Shown here: positions 1-8,966 of the stretch, piece by piece
Numbering within the stretch: position 1 is the stretch's first letter
Layout: each line of letters begins with the position of its first letter
Source of the DNA: Gammaproteobacteria bacterium
Lineage (GTDB): Bacteria; Pseudomonadota; Gammaproteobacteria; Arenicellales; Poriferihabitantaceae
Direction: 5' to 3'
Assembly: GCA_030432755.1 (NCBI GenBank)
Contig: JAUILZ010000031.1
Location: 1-37,608, forward strand
Length of the DNA: 37,608 bases
Position numbers and translations under genes: made by a program
Notes under the pieces: model-generated
Databases searched by the model: none
What the model was told of the DNA's origin: nothing
The model's input: only the letters and a program-made list of their open reading frames with translations

Positions 1-2
1 TC

Positions 3-1106
3 GCGGCGCTTGTCGTCATCGTTGGCCTCTGGGCGAGACAAGAGGCCGGCGCCGGCGCCGTGAACGGCACGCACGGCGTGGGCGTGGCGTTTGGCGCGGA
101 GCGCTACCAGTGGAAACTCGTCACCACCTGGCCTCGCCACCTGCCGGGCCTGGGGCTTGCCGCGGAGAACTTCGCGCAGTACGTCGAGGCCATGAGCGGC
201 GGCCGCCTGACAATCCACGTGTATGGCGCGGGCGAGATCGTGCCCGCCATGGAGGTGTTCGACGCCGTGTCCCAGGGCGTGGCGGATGCCGGCCACGGCG
301 CGGCGTATTACTGGAAGGGCAAGATTCCCTCCTCGGTGTTTTTTACCGCGGTGCCCTTCGGTATGAACGCGCAGGAAATGAACGGCTGGCTGCACTATGG
401 CGGTGGTCTGGAGCTGTGGAGAGAGGTGTACGCGCCCTTCAACCTGGTGCCTTTTGCCGGGGGCAGTACCGGCGTGCAGATGGCCGGCTGGTTCAATCGC
501 GAGATCAACTCCATAGACGATCTCAAGGGCCTCAAGTTTCGCACCACGGGACTGGCCTCGGAAATGTGCAGCAAGCTCGGCATGGCCGTACAGGCGATGG
601 GCGGGCGCGACATGTTCCAGGCAATGCAGTCCGGGGCGCTGGATGCCGGGGAATTCATCGGTCCCTGGACCGACAGCGCGCTCGGCTACTACCAGATCGC
701 CAAGAACTATTACTGGCCAGGCGTCGGCGAGCCCTCGTCCGCCGAAGAGTGCGGGGTCAACCTCGCGGCCTACAGCGCGCTGCCGGATGACCTCAAGCAG
801 GCTGTGGCGCTGGCCTGCGAAAGCCTCTACAACCCGGTGTGGACGGAGTATTCCACCAAGCATGCCCAGGCGCTGAAACAACTGGTTTCCGAGCATGGCG
901 TCATGGTGCGGAAACTCCCGGACGACGTCATCGTCGCCATGGGCAATGCCGCCGGGGAAGTGATCGCGGAGCTCAGGGAAAACGACGATGAGCTGGTGAA
1001 GCGCATCGTGGAGAGTTTTCTCGCCTATCGTTCCACTATCGCGGAATACATGACCTACGCGGACAACGGGCAGATGAACGCCCGGGCGCTGGACTATCAA
1101 TACTAG
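3..1106 (+). CDS. TRAP transporter periplasmic binding protein, TakP-like (5' partial)
   Basis: This is the periplasmic substrate-binding subunit of a TRAP transporter. It captures an organic acid and delivers it to the two permeases encoded just downstream. The frame stays open to the left edge and upstream of the GTG at 60 encodes a hydrophobic stretch (AALVVIVGLWA). That is the core of a signal peptide, so the true start lies outside the window. The mature part begins around YQWKLVTTWP, and motifs such as FDAVSQGVADAGHGAAYYW, VPFGMNAQEMNGW and STGVQMAGWFNREI match the TakP branch (2-oxo acid and mannitol/chloroaromatic-type TRAP receptors). The Arg in KFRTTGL and Glu in GEFIGPW sit where carboxylate and sodium contacts are expected. 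The family is near-certain. The 2-oxo-acid substrate is inferred from similarity recalled to TakP. Confidence 0.9.
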   Translation, partial: AALVVIVGLWARQEAGAGAVNGTHGVGVAFGAERYQWKLVTTWPRHLPGLGLAAENFAQYVEAMSGGRLTIHVYGAGEIVPAMEVFDAVSQGVADAGHGAAYYWKGKIPSSVFFTAVPFGMNAQEMNGWLHYGGGLELWREVYAPFNLVPFAGGSTGVQMAGWFNREINSIDDLKGLKFRTTGLASEMCSKLGMAVQAMGGRDMFQAMQSGALDAGEFIGPWTDSALGYYQIAKNYYWPGVGEPSSAEECGVNLAAYSALPDDLKQAVALACESLYNPVWTEYSTKHAQALKQLVSEHGVMVRKLPDDVIVAMGNAAGEVIAELRENDDELVKRIVESFLAYRSTIAEYMTYADNGQMNARALDYQY

Positions 1107-1143
1107 GAGCCGTCCATAAGGCCAGAGTCGGCGCGGCCCGCGG

Positions 1144-1644
1144 ATGTCAGCACTCGCCGACTTCCTGGACGGCATCAATAAAGTGACCGGCCGGCTGGTA
1201 CGCTGGCTGGTCCTTTTCATGATGTGCGTCCAGTTCGGTGTGGTCCTGCTGCGCTACGTTTTCGGCGTCAGCGATATTGCGCTCAACGAGAGCGTCCTCT
1301 ACATGCACGCCGCGCTGTTCATGCTGGGTGCCGGCTACACGCTGCTGGTGGACGAACACGTGCGCGTGGATATTTTCTATGCACGCCTGAATGATCGCCG
1401 CAAGGCCTGGGTCGATGTCGCCGGCCACCTGTTCTTCCTGGTCCCGGCGGTCGGCATGCTGCTGTACTGGTCCTGGCCCACGGTCAGGAATGCCTGGGCG
1501 ATCCTCGAGGGGGCGATCTCCGTGGGTGGCATACCCGCCTCGTTCCTGCTGAAGACCCTCATCCCCGCGTTCTGCATCCTGCTCCTGGTGCAGTCGATCG
1601 CTATCCTGCTGCGAAAATTCCTGCAACTGTCGTCGCGCGCCTGA
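1144..1644 (+). CDS. TRAP transporter small permease (DctQ family)
   Basis: This 166-aa inner-membrane protein is the small permease subunit of the TRAP system. It has four predicted membrane segments, roughly residues 17-37, 50-70, 95-115 and 135-155. The segment around LNESVLYMHAALFMLGAGY and the following DEHVRVDIFYARL are typical of DctQ proteins. It starts at ATG 1144, 37 bp after the binding-protein gene, and its TGA overlaps the ATG of the large permease by one base, which indicates translational coupling within one operon. Length is normal for the family. Confidence 0.9.
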   Translation: MSALADFLDGINKVTGRLVRWLVLFMMCVQFGVVLLRYVFGVSDIALNESVLYMHAALFMLGAGYTLLVDEHVRVDIFYARLNDRRKAWVDVAGHLFFLVPAVGMLLYWSWPTVRNAWAILEGAISVGGIPASFLLKTLIPAFCILLLVQSIAILLRKFLQLSSRA

Positions 1645-3197
1645 TGCTGCCACTCGATCTGATCATGGTCGTGGCATTGATCGGCGGCATCCTGCTTGGC
1701 TTTCCGGTGGCGTTCACCATTGCCGGGGTCGCAACCCTGTTTGCCATACTGGGCGCGGCCACCGGCGCCATGGATATCTCCCTGCTGGGCGCCCTGGGCC
1801 AGCGGGTGTTCGGGGTCATGACCAACGGGGTGCTGATCGCGATTCCGTTGTTCGTGTTCATGGGGGTGGTGCTGGAGAAGAGCCGGATCGCCGAGGAATT
1901 GCTGCAAACCATGGGGCAACTCTTCGGTCGGTTGCGCGGAGGGCTGGGCGTATCCGTGGTGCTGGTCGGGGCATTGCTCGCCGCCTCCACCGGCATCGTG
2001 GGCGCCACGGTGATCGCCATGGGCATGATCGCGCTGCCCACCATGCTGCGCAATGGCTACAACCCCAGGCTGGCATCGGGCGTGGTCTGCACGGCTGGCA
2101 CGCTGGGGCAGATCATTCCACCGTCGACACTGCTCATCATTCTGTCCGACGTGATGTCGAATGCTTACCAGCAGGCGCAGTTCGCCCAGGGAAAGTTCAC
2201 CGTCGAAACCATATCCGTGGGCCAGATCTTTTCCGCCGCACTGTTTCCCGGCCTGCTGCTGGTAGTGATCTATATCGTCTACCTGCTGACCCGGGCGTGG
2301 CTGGTGCCCGCGGATGCCCCCGCCGTGAAAGTTGTGGATGCAGGCGGGCGACCGGGCGTTACCAGGATACTGGCGGCGATCCTGCCGCCGGTATTGCTGA
2401 TCGTCGCGGTACTGGGCGCGATACTGGGTGGCGTGGCCACTCCTACCGAGGCCGCTTCGGTAGGCGCGGTGGGCGCCTTTATCCTGGCGGGACAACGCAT
2501 GGGCGTTTCTGCCAGGGTAACCATCATCGGTGTCGTTGCACTGATCGCGCTGGCCATCGCGGCCGGTGTCGCGCCGGTCAAACTGCAGCGCAGCGACGTC
2601 ACGATGACGGCGTATTTACAGGGAGGGGTGTATGCCGTTCTGGCTATCGTCGGCCTGGCCGTTCTGGCGGCGGCAATCATCCGGCTGCATCGAAATCAAA
2701 TCCTCGTACCGGCGCTGACCTCGACGATGACGGTCACGGCGATGATCTTCGCCACCATACTGACGGCGAGTTTCTTCTCGCTGGTATTCGTCGGCCTGGG
2801 TGGCGAAGACCGGATCGCCGCGATCATCGAGGCGATGCCTGGTGGAGCGACCGGCGCGCTGGTGTTCTGCATGCTGATCCTGTTCGTGCTGGGCTTCTTC
2901 CTGGATTTCGTGGAGATCACGGTGATCGTGTTGCCGTTGATCGTCCCCGCGTTGATCCTGATGGGCCATGACCCGGTGTGGCTGTCGGTGCTGATCGCGA
3001 TCAACCTGCAGACGTCGTTTCTCACCCCGCCATTCGGTTTCTCGCTGTTCTACCTGCGCGGCGTCGCGCCGCCGGAGATTTCCACCGCCTCCATCTACCT
3101 GGGCGTGGCGCCGTTCATTGTTCTCCAGATCGTCGGCATCTCGGTTATCTGGTGGTTTGCTGACGTGGCGACGTACCTGCCGAAATTGCTGTTCTAG
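1644..3197 (+). CDS. TRAP transporter large permease (DctM family), long form
   Basis: This is the sodium-driven translocation subunit of the TRAP transporter, 517 aa. The N-terminal half (GFPVAFTIAGVATLFA; GVLIAIPLFVFMGVVLEKS; ASTGIVGATVIAMGMIALP; GTLGQIIPPSTLLIILSD) and the C-terminal half (GFFLDFVEITVIVLPLIVP; QTSFLTPPFGFSLFYLRG) are canonical DctM motifs. The usual length is about 425-450 aa. The extra 70-90 residues lie in the middle, about residues 225-350, where KLQRSDVTMTAYLQGG is followed by an additional hydrophobic pair. It overlaps the small-permease stop codon by one base. Together with its two neighbours it makes a complete tripartite transporter. Confidence 0.92.
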   Translation: MLPLDLIMVVALIGGILLGFPVAFTIAGVATLFAILGAATGAMDISLLGALGQRVFGVMTNGVLIAIPLFVFMGVVLEKSRIAEELLQTMGQLFGRLRGGLGVSVVLVGALLAASTGIVGATVIAMGMIALPTMLRNGYNPRLASGVVCTAGTLGQIIPPSTLLIILSDVMSNAYQQAQFAQGKFTVETISVGQIFSAALFPGLLLVVIYIVYLLTRAWLVPADAPAVKVVDAGGRPGVTRILAAILPPVLLIVAVLGAILGGVATPTEAASVGAVGAFILAGQRMGVSARVTIIGVVALIALAIAAGVAPVKLQRSDVTMTAYLQGGVYAVLAIVGLAVLAAAIIRLHRNQILVPALTSTMTVTAMIFATILTASFFSLVFVGLGGEDRIAAIIEAMPGGATGALVFCMLILFVLGFFLDFVEITVIVLPLIVPALILMGHDPVWLSVLIAINLQTSFLTPPFGFSLFYLRGVAPPEISTASIYLGVAPFIVLQIVGISVIWWFADVATYLPKLLF

Positions 3198-3444
3198 TGG
3201 ACCAGTGACATCAGGATATTCACGCACAGGATTGTGAGAGGACGGCCTCTTGGACTCTTGGCAGTCCGTAATCCCAGCGTAGGCTGGGATCCATTTTTTT
3301 TTGCGTGCGCACGCTCTGTGAAATGGACGCCAGCTTTCGCTGGCGTTTCGAAACTTCGCCTGGTACTGGTTGCATTCAGGGAGGCATCCGGCAACAGCCA
3401 GTGAGCATTGTATTTCTCGCCGCATAGTCCGACGACATCGTCAT
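3198..3444. repeat. Convergent intergenic region with two REP-like hairpins (site A)
   Basis: There is no gene between the TRAP large permease and the aceA terminator. Two hairpins of the dispersed REP-like family are present. One is TCCCAGC-GTAG-GCTGGGA at 3272-3289. The other is ACGCCAGC-TTTC-GCTGGCGT at 3327-3346, preceded by AAATGGACG. They are inverted relative to each other around a T-tract and a 12-bp palindrome (GCGTGCGCACGC, 3303-3314). The same core recurs at three other convergent junctions in this window. Confidence 0.8.
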
Positions 3445-3472
3445 AAAAAACCCCGCCATGCGGCGGGGTTTT
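3445..3472 (-). terminator. Rho-independent terminator of aceA
   Basis: The hairpin CCCCGCC-ATG-CGGCGGGG is flanked by A6 on the left and T4 on the right. It lies 28 bp beyond the aceA stop codon. Read on the minus strand it is a GC-rich stem followed by a run of six U, a textbook intrinsic terminator. The T-run on the plus strand means it may also work rightwards. Confidence 0.9.
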
Positions 3473-3500
3473 CTCGACCCGGGATCGAACGGCGTTCCAA

Positions 3501-4817
3501 TCAGAACTGGTCTTCCTCGGTCGAACCCGCCATCGCGGTGACCGAAGACTTGCCACCCTGGATGGTAGTGGTGATGTCGTCGAAGTAACCGGCGCCGACT
3601 TCCTGCTGGTGGGCGACGAAGGTATATCCCCGTGACGCCGCGGCGAATTCCGGCTCCTGCACCTGGCTGACGTAGTGCTTCATGCCCTCGCCGGCGGCAT
3701 AGTCCCGCGCGAGGTTGAACATGTTGTACCACATGTTATGAATGCCGGCGAGGGTGATGAACTGGTAGGTATAGCCCATCGCCGCGAGCTCGTCCTGGAA
3801 GCCGGCGATGGTGGCATCGTCGAGGTTCTTCTTCCAGTTGAATGACGGCGAGCAGTTGTAGGCCAGCAGCTGGCCGGGATTCTCCGCCCGCACCGCCTCG
3901 GCCCATTCGCGGGCGAAGCCGAGGTCCGGGGTGCCGGTCTCGCACCACACCATGTCGGCGTATGGCGCGTAGGCCACGCCGCGGGCGATGGACTGCTCGA
4001 GCCCGTTCTTCACCCGGTAGAAGCCTTCGCCGGTGCGCTCACCGGTGAGGAAGGGACGGTCACGTTCGTCGAAGTCTGACGTCAGCAGGTTGGCGGCCTC
4101 GGCGTCGGTGCGCGCGAGGATCAGTGTGGGTACCCCGGCGACATCGCAGGCGAGGCGCGCGGAGACCAGCTTCTGCACGGCTTCCTCCGTGGGGATCAGC
4201 ACCTTGCCGCCCATGTGCCCGCATTTCTTCACCGCCGCGAGCTGGTCCTCGAAATGCACCCCGGCGGCGCCGGCGGTGATCATGTTCTTCGTCAGTTCGT
4301 AGGCGTTGAGCACGCCGCCAAAGCCCGCTTCCCCGTCGGCGACGATGGGAAGGAAGTAGTCGATGTATTCATCGTTGCCGGGTTCGACACCGCGTTGCCA
4401 CTGGATCTGGTCGGCGCGGGCGAAGGCGTTGTTGATCCGGCGCACCACCGCGGGCACCGAGTCGTAGGCGTACAGCGACTGGTCCGGGTACATGCTCTCC
4501 GAGGTATTGGCGTCTGCCGCCACCTGCCAGCCCGAGAGGTAGATGGCCTCGATGCCGGCCTTGGCCTGCTGCACCGCCTGGCCGCCGGTGAGCGCGCCGA
4601 GGCAGTTGACGTATCCCTTGCGCGCGCCGCCGTGGATCAGATCGAACAGCTTCTCCGCGCCGCGCCGCGCATAGGTGAGTTCCGGCTGCACCGAGCCCCG
4701 GAGCCGTACCACGTCGGCCGCGGAGTAGTTGCGCGTGATGGCATTCCAGCGCGGATTTTCCGCCCAGTCCTTTTCCAGGGCGGCGATCTGCTCGGCCCGT
4801 GTCATGTTTCGCGTCAT
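3501..4817 (-). CDS. aceA: Isocitrate lyase
   Basis: This cytoplasmic enzyme splits isocitrate into glyoxylate and succinate, the first step of the glyoxylate bypass. It is 438 aa, close to the 434 aa of E. coli AceA. The catalytic loop KKCGH is at residues 197-201 with the essential Cys199. The substrate and metal-binding stretches [20 protein letters not shown] (about residues 95-114), [11 protein letters not shown] and the late [10 protein letters not shown] and FQFITLAG-like elements (here [10 protein letters not shown]) are all present. The start at 4817 has no strong ribosome site and a second in-frame ATG lies four codons in, so initiation is uncertain by 12 bases. It is divergent from aceK with a 190-bp shared control region. 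Malate synthase is not in the window. Confidence 0.97.
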   Translation of the reverse strand: MTRNMTRAEQIAALEKDWAENPRWNAITRNYSAADVVRLRGSVQPELTYARRGAEKLFDLIHGGARKGYVNCLGALTGGQAVQQAKAGIEAIYLSGWQVAADANTSESMYPDQSLYAYDSVPAVVRRINNAFARADQIQWQRGVEPGNDEYIDYFLPIVADGEAGFGGVLNAYELTKNMITAGAAGVHFEDQLAAVKKCGHMGGKVLIPTEEAVQKLVSARLACDVAGVPTLILARTDAEAANLLTSDFDERDRPFLTGERTGEGFYRVKNGLEQSIARGVAYAPYADMVWCETGTPDLGFAREWAEAVRAENPGQLLAYNCSPSFNWKKNLDDATIAGFQDELAAMGYTYQFITLAGIHNMWYNMFNLARDYAAGEGMKHYVSQVQEPEFAAASRGYTFVAHQQEVGAGYFDDITTTIQGGKSSVTAMAGSTEEDQF

Positions 4818-5007
4818 GTCTCGTTCACTCGAAGTTAAAATCGGGGTAGTTGATCTTCGGGAATCGCCCCGGGGCGAACAAGGTGTGAACCGAGCATTTA
4901 TTTCAATTCGGTATATTGAAAAACTGCATCATGCAAAACTTTAATGCTCAATATTATTAATGATAATCTGAACTGATTATCAATTAGTAAATAATAAGGT
5001 AAATATT
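4818..5007. promoter_or_regulatory. Divergent aceA/aceK control region with palindromes
   Basis: This AT-rich 190-bp region separates aceA from aceK. It contains a perfect 14-bp palindrome at 4864-4877 (TCGCCCCGGGGCGA, in the aceA leader), TGCAT-C-ATGCA at 4925-4935, and a perfect inverted repeat TGATAATC-N6-GATTATCA at 4961-4982. The last has half-sites identical to the Fur 7-mer (TGATAAT / ATTATCA), but separated by 8 bp instead of the classic 1 bp. It lies 26 bp upstream of the aceK start, between the putative aceK promoter and the ribosome site, a good position for a repressor. Which regulator binds is unknown. Confidence 0.55.
4916..4945 (+). promoter_or_regulatory. Candidate sigma-70 promoter of aceK
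   Basis: TTGAAA at 4916-4921 and TTTAAT at 4940-4945 are separated by 18 bp. Each differs from consensus at one or two positions. The TGCAT-C-ATGCA palindrome fits inside the spacer and the TGATAATC inverted repeat lies immediately downstream. This is a prediction by eye. Confidence 0.4.
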
Positions 5008-6780
5008 ATGCAGGATGAATCAGGCCGGGAAATGACCGCGACCGCTCCGAAAGAGGACTGGGTCACGGTAGCCGACCTCGTGCTGGACGAATTCCACGAC
5101 TTCCATCGCCAGTTCCGTGAAATCCCGGAACTTTCCCGGCAGGCCTTCGAGGCCCGTGATCACGCCAGGTCGCTGCGCCTCAGCAGCCGCCGGCTGCAGC
5201 TCTACAGCATCAGCATCCGGGATTTCAGCGACCGTATCCAGCGCGACTTTCCCGCGCTGTCTGCCGACGAGTCGCAATGGGATCGTGTCGAGGAGCGATA
5301 CCTCGCCGGGGTCGAGGGCGAATACGCCGCCGATCTCGCCATGGCCTACCTGCATTCGATCCGGCGCAAGATCTACCGGGGCGAATGGCGCAAGGCAGAC
5401 TACGCCAGCTACCGTGGCAAGTACCGTTCCGACGAGGTGATGGCGGACCAGCTGCTACAGTTCAATGTAACCGGCGCGCTGACGGCTGATACGGTACGAA
5501 GCATTCTGACCATGGAGGCTCACGATGTTCCTTTCGAGGACATTGACCGGGACGTCCGCCGTATAGTCAACCGTACGGCCCGCAACCTGGATCTCGACAG
5601 CCGGCTGGGGCAGGGGGACATGCTGATCGAGATGTTTCAGGCCGGTTTCTATCGTAACCGCGGCGCCTATCTGGTCGGCCGGCTTACCTTCGATGGTGAG
5701 CGCTTTCGACCATTTATCATCGCGCTGTTGAATGGCGACAATGGCATCTACGTGGACGCGCTGATCACCAGCGCGACCTATGCTCACAACATGTTCAGCT
5801 CCACCCTGGCGAATTTCCACGTCACCAGTTTCCACTACCACGAACTGTGCCGCTTCCTGCGCAGCATCATGCCGATGCGCCCCCTGGGGCTGCACTACTC
5901 CACCGTGGGCTACAACCATCTCGGTAAGGTGGCGGTGATGAACGAACTCGAATGGGAGTCCGAGTCCGGTGCGGGTCCCATGGACTTCGCTCCCGGGAAG
6001 CCCGGCACGGTGGCCATCGGTTTCTGTTTTCCCGAGTCGGCCTACGTGCTCAAGGTGATCCGTGACACGCCAACTAGCGGCTACAAGTGGGGCAAGTTCG
6101 ACGGCGTCCAGTCGGTGCTGCGCAAGTACACCAAGGTGCACGAGATCAATCGTACAGACAGCATGCTGGACGCCATCATCTACTACAACCTGAGGCTCAG
6201 CGTTGCGTGGTTCGGCGGGGAGTTGCTGGGGCAGTTGCTGGAATTCGCGGGGGAGAGCGTTTACCGGGATGGCGATGCACTGGTATTCCGCTACCTCATC
6301 GTTCAACGCCGCCTGACACCTTTACCGGTGTATCTTGAAAACGCCACCGACAAGCAGGCCGAAACCGCGATGATCAATCTCGGTTACTGCATCAAGAACA
6401 ATGCCGCGGGCAATATCTTCAACCGCGATCTCGATGCGCGCAATTACGGCGTGACCTCATATCTCAAGGTCTATCTCTACGACTACGATGCGCTCGAGGA
6501 ACTCACTGACGTCAAGATCCGCACCAACCTGGATCGCGAGGACGGCGAGGAAGATATCCCCGACTGGTACTTCGAGGACGGCGTGGTATTCCTGCCGGAG
6601 GAACTGGTGTCCGGTCTTTGCCTGCCTTACCGCGAATTACGCCGCCGCTTCGAGGCGGAGCACGGGATGTTGCTCAGCGTGGACTACTGGGAGGGGATCC
6701 AGCGTGACCTGCAGGCTGGCCAGGTTCCTGTGGTGAGCGTCTACCCGGATACCGAGCAGCTAACCGAAGCAGACGACTAG
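5008..6780 (+). CDS. aceK: Isocitrate dehydrogenase kinase/phosphatase
   Basis: This bifunctional enzyme phosphorylates and dephosphorylates isocitrate dehydrogenase. It thereby decides how much isocitrate flows to the isocitrate lyase encoded next door. It is 590 aa (E. coli AceK is 578). The N-terminal regulatory half runs to about residue 310. The kinase-like half has the nucleotide-binding element APGKPGTV near residue 327, the downstream VLKVIRDTPTSGYKWGKFDG stretch and the catalytic-loop region IFNRDLDARNYG near residue 472, where the Asp shared by both activities is expected. The ATG at 5008 follows an AAGG ribosome site. In enterics aceK is the third gene of aceBAK. Here it is divergent from aceA, so the two may be tuned separately. 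Confidence 0.96.
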   Translation: MQDESGREMTATAPKEDWVTVADLVLDEFHDFHRQFREIPELSRQAFEARDHARSLRLSSRRLQLYSISIRDFSDRIQRDFPALSADESQWDRVEERYLAGVEGEYAADLAMAYLHSIRRKIYRGEWRKADYASYRGKYRSDEVMADQLLQFNVTGALTADTVRSILTMEAHDVPFEDIDRDVRRIVNRTARNLDLDSRLGQGDMLIEMFQAGFYRNRGAYLVGRLTFDGERFRPFIIALLNGDNGIYVDALITSATYAHNMFSSTLANFHVTSFHYHELCRFLRSIMPMRPLGLHYSTVGYNHLGKVAVMNELEWESESGAGPMDFAPGKPGTVAIGFCFPESAYVLKVIRDTPTSGYKWGKFDGVQSVLRKYTKVHEINRTDSMLDAIIYYNLRLSVAWFGGELLGQLLEFAGESVYRDGDALVFRYLIVQRRLTPLPVYLENATDKQAETAMINLGYCIKNNAAGNIFNRDLDARNYGVTSYLKVYLYDYDALEELTDVKIRTNLDREDGEEDIPDWYFEDGVVFLPEELVSGLCLPYRELRRRFEAEHGMLLSVDYWEGIQRDLQAGQVPVVSVYPDTEQLTEADD

Positions 6781-7019
6781 AAAGAGGTTCCCGCGGGTGT
6801 ACCCGAAATGCCAGAGTGGGAAATCCGAAACACCGGCGAAAGCTGGTGTCCATGTGGCGGTAGTGCTAGACGTGAAATGGATTCCAGCTTTCGCTGGAAT
6901 TACGTAGTCCCGAGCTGGTGTCCATGTGACATTTTCTCAGACTGTCAGATGGATCCGGGCCCCAGCCTTCGCTGGGGTAAACCTTCGCTGGGACTACGAA
7001 GACTTGTACTCCTGTAGTT
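6781..7019. repeat. Convergent intergenic region with REP-like hairpins (site B)
   Basis: The gap between aceK and the small membrane protein is filled with REP-like units. CACCGGC-GAAA-GCTGGTG lies at 6831-6848 and is followed by TCCATGTG. ATTCCAGC-TTTC-GCTGGAAT lies at 6881-6900 and is preceded by ATGG. CCCCAGC-CTTC-GCTGGGG lies at 6960-6977. Partial copies (GAGCTGGTGTCCATGTG around 6912 and CCTTCGCTGGGACTACG around 6983) show repeated duplication and decay. No other gene is seen. Confidence 0.8.
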
Positions 7020-7394
7020 TCAGGATATCGGTGCAATCCAGCGGTTGAATGCCAAACTGGTGAGGTAGTAAACCGCGAGCAGTTGCACCAGCAGAACCAC
7101 AGTGCCGGTGGTGCGAATGATGCCGGCGATTTTCTGGTCAATCTCGCCCTGGTTGCGTGCCACCAGGCTCATGGCGAGGCGCCGGTGGAGCCAGGCGGGC
7201 AGGGCGCCGATCAGGACACCGGACAGGACCAGCCCGACAACGAGAAAAGCCAGACCACGAAGGCTCGCAAGCATCGACCAGGCCGCCGTCTGCCAGGCAA
7301 GAAAACCAGTGACCCCGAGAAAGACCATCGCGGCGAAATTCAGCAGCAACGCGCCGATGACGGGGCCGGCAAACCGTTCGGGGAGGAGGGGCAT
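7020..7394 (-). CDS. Small integral membrane protein of unknown function
   Basis: This 124-aa protein is strongly hydrophobic. About four membrane segments are apparent, near residues 10-33, 42-65, 95-110 and a weaker C-terminal one. A charged loop around residues 70-92 contains RRLAMSLVARNQGEIDQKI. I do not recognise a family. It is convergent with aceK across REP-like repeats and stands alone, with no gene close upstream. It is judged real because the hydrophobic pattern is coherent and no competing frame fits. Confidence 0.65.
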   Translation of the reverse strand: MPLLPERFAGPVIGALLLNFAAMVFLGVTGFLAWQTAAWSMLASLRGLAFLVVGLVLSGVLIGALPAWLHRRLAMSLVARNQGEIDQKIAGIIRTTGTVVLLVQLLAVYYLTSLAFNRWIAPIS

Positions 7395-7796
7395 CAGGCG
7401 GTTTCCGTGAAATCGTGCGTGGGGTGGTGGAACGCGGTGGTAACGCGGAGTCGGGCAACGCTGGTCATGGGTTAAAATGATGCTGGCAAGGGAGTTCCGG
7501 CGGGCCGCGCAGCGGATAAACCGGCCCGCATAACCCCCGGTTTCGGTTCACCAGGACCATGTGCCGGGCGCCGCGAAGATATCACCCCGTCACGGGCATT
7601 GTGTAGTGGGTGTGCGGATGCTATTCTTGGTATCTGGTATACAATATACAAGAAATACCCTGATACCACCATGGAGAATGCCTGCCAGTCGTGTTGCTGT
7701 GCAACAATGCGTCGCTTGCCCGGCGCAGCCCACGGTTCGTCTCCATGAATCCAGGGTTTCCGTTCCGATCCATTTCTTCCGACTCGCAGTAACACC
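7395..7796. promoter_or_regulatory. Long gene-free region upstream of sucCD with GTATAC palindrome
   Basis: This 402-bp stretch has no convincing gene. Near 7626-7652 lies an imperfect dyad centred on GTATAC (7637-7642): CTTGGTAT on the left and ATATACAAG on the right, followed 10 bp later by a further GATACC. GTATAC-centred dyads are typical operators of FCD-type GntR regulators. That is a family-level resemblance only. The sucC ribosome site just before 7797 is weak. Confidence 0.35.
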
Positions 7797-8966
7797 ATGA
7801 ACATACACGAGTATCAGGCCAAGCAATTGCTTGGTGGTTTCGGGGTAACAGTGCCCCGGGGCAAACCGGCGTTCAGCGTCGACGAGGCCGTGAGCGCGGC
7901 CGAGGAACTCGGCGGCCCGGTCTGGGTGGTCAAGGCCCAGATCCACGCTGGCGGCCGCGGCAAGGCCGGCGGTGTCAAGGTCGTGGATTCCATCGACAAG
8001 GTGCGCGAGACCGCGGACAGCATCCTCGGCATGACCCTGGTCACCCACCAGACCGGTCCCGAGGGCAAGGAGGTCAAGCGCCTCTATATCGAGGAAGGTT
8101 GCGACATCGCGCGCGAACTGTACCTCGGCCTGCTGATCGACCGCGCCACCAGCCGGGTGACCATCATCGCCTCCACCGAGGGCGGCATGGACATCGAGGA
8201 AGTGGCCGCCAATACCCCGGAGAAGATCATCACCGTGGTCATCGATCCGGCTATTGGTCTGCAGCCGTTTCACGCGCGCCGCCTCGCGTTCGGTCTCGGC
8301 CTTGCGGGCGACCAGGTCAAGTCCGCGGTGAAATTCCTCGCCGCGATGTACCGCGCCTTCACCGAGCTCGACGCCAGCATGGTGGAGATCAATCCGCTGG
8401 TGGTCAAGGGCGACGGCGAACTCATCGCCCTCGACGCGAAGATGAACTTCGACAGCAATGCGCTCTATCGCCGTCCGAACGTTGCCGAACTGCGCGACGA
8501 GTCGGAAGAGGATCCGGCGGAGATCGAGGCGAGCAAATACGACCTCAACTACATCAAGCTCGACGGCTCCATCGGCTGCATGGTGAACGGTGCCGGCCTT
8601 GCCATGGCCACGATGGACATCATCCAGCTTTACGGCAGCTCGCCGGCGAACTTCCTCGATGTCGGTGGCGGCGCTACCGCGGAGAAGGTCACCGCGGCGT
8701 TCAAGATCATCCTCGGCGACGAGAACGTCAAGGGCATCCTGGTGAACATCTTCGGCGGCATCATGCGTTGCGACGTGATCGCAGAGGGCATCGTGGTGGC
8801 GGCGAAAGAGGTCTCCCTCGACCGGCCCCTGGTGGTGCGCCTCGAGGGCACCAACGTCGAGCAGGGCAAGAAGATCCTCGCCGAATCCGGCCTGCCCATC
8901 CTGTCCGCGGACAATCTCGCGGATGCCGCCGAAAAAGCCGTCAAAGCCGTGAAGGAGGCCGCCTGA
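7797..8966 (+). CDS. sucC: Succinyl-CoA synthetase (ADP-forming) beta subunit
   Basis: The beta subunit carries the ATP-grasp domain and, with SucD, interconverts succinyl-CoA and succinate with nucleotide phosphorylation in the TCA cycle. It is 389 aa (E. coli SucC is 388). It opens with the classic [12 protein letters not shown] and keeps [62 protein letters not shown] and [13 protein letters not shown]. The sequence is of the SucC rather than the malate thiokinase (MtkA) type, for example the [15 protein letters not shown] and [14 protein letters not shown] regions. Its TGA overlaps the sucD ATG by one base. No sucAB is adjacent, so the pair forms its own transcription unit. Confidence 0.97.
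   Translation: MNIHEYQAKQLLGGFGVTVPRGKPAFSVDEAVSAAEELGGPVWVVKAQIHAGGRGKAGGVKVVDSIDKVRETADSILGMTLVTHQTGPEGKEVKRLYIEEGCDIARELYLGLLIDRATSRVTIIASTEGGMDIEEVAANTPEKIITVVIDPAIGLQPFHARRLAFGLGLAGDQVKSAVKFLAAMYRAFTELDASMVEINPLVVKGDGELIALDAKMNFDSNALYRRPNVAELRDESEEDPAEIEASKYDLNYIKLDGSIGCMVNGAGLAMATMDIIQLYGSSPANFLDVGGGATAEKVTAAFKIILGDENVKGILVNIFGGIMRCDVIAEGIVVAAKEVSLDRPLVVRLEGTNVEQGKKILAESGLPILSADNLADAAEKAVKAVKEAA

Noticed and set aside
3303..3314. GCGTGCGCACGC palindrome as a regulator site
   Set aside because: It sits between two REP-like units at a convergent junction, away from any promoter, and is better seen as part of that repeat array.
7472..7804. Possible 110-aa minus-strand gene upstream of sucC
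   Set aside because: Composition is Arg/Pro-rich without domain signals, and it overlaps the sucC start and the GTATAC dyad.
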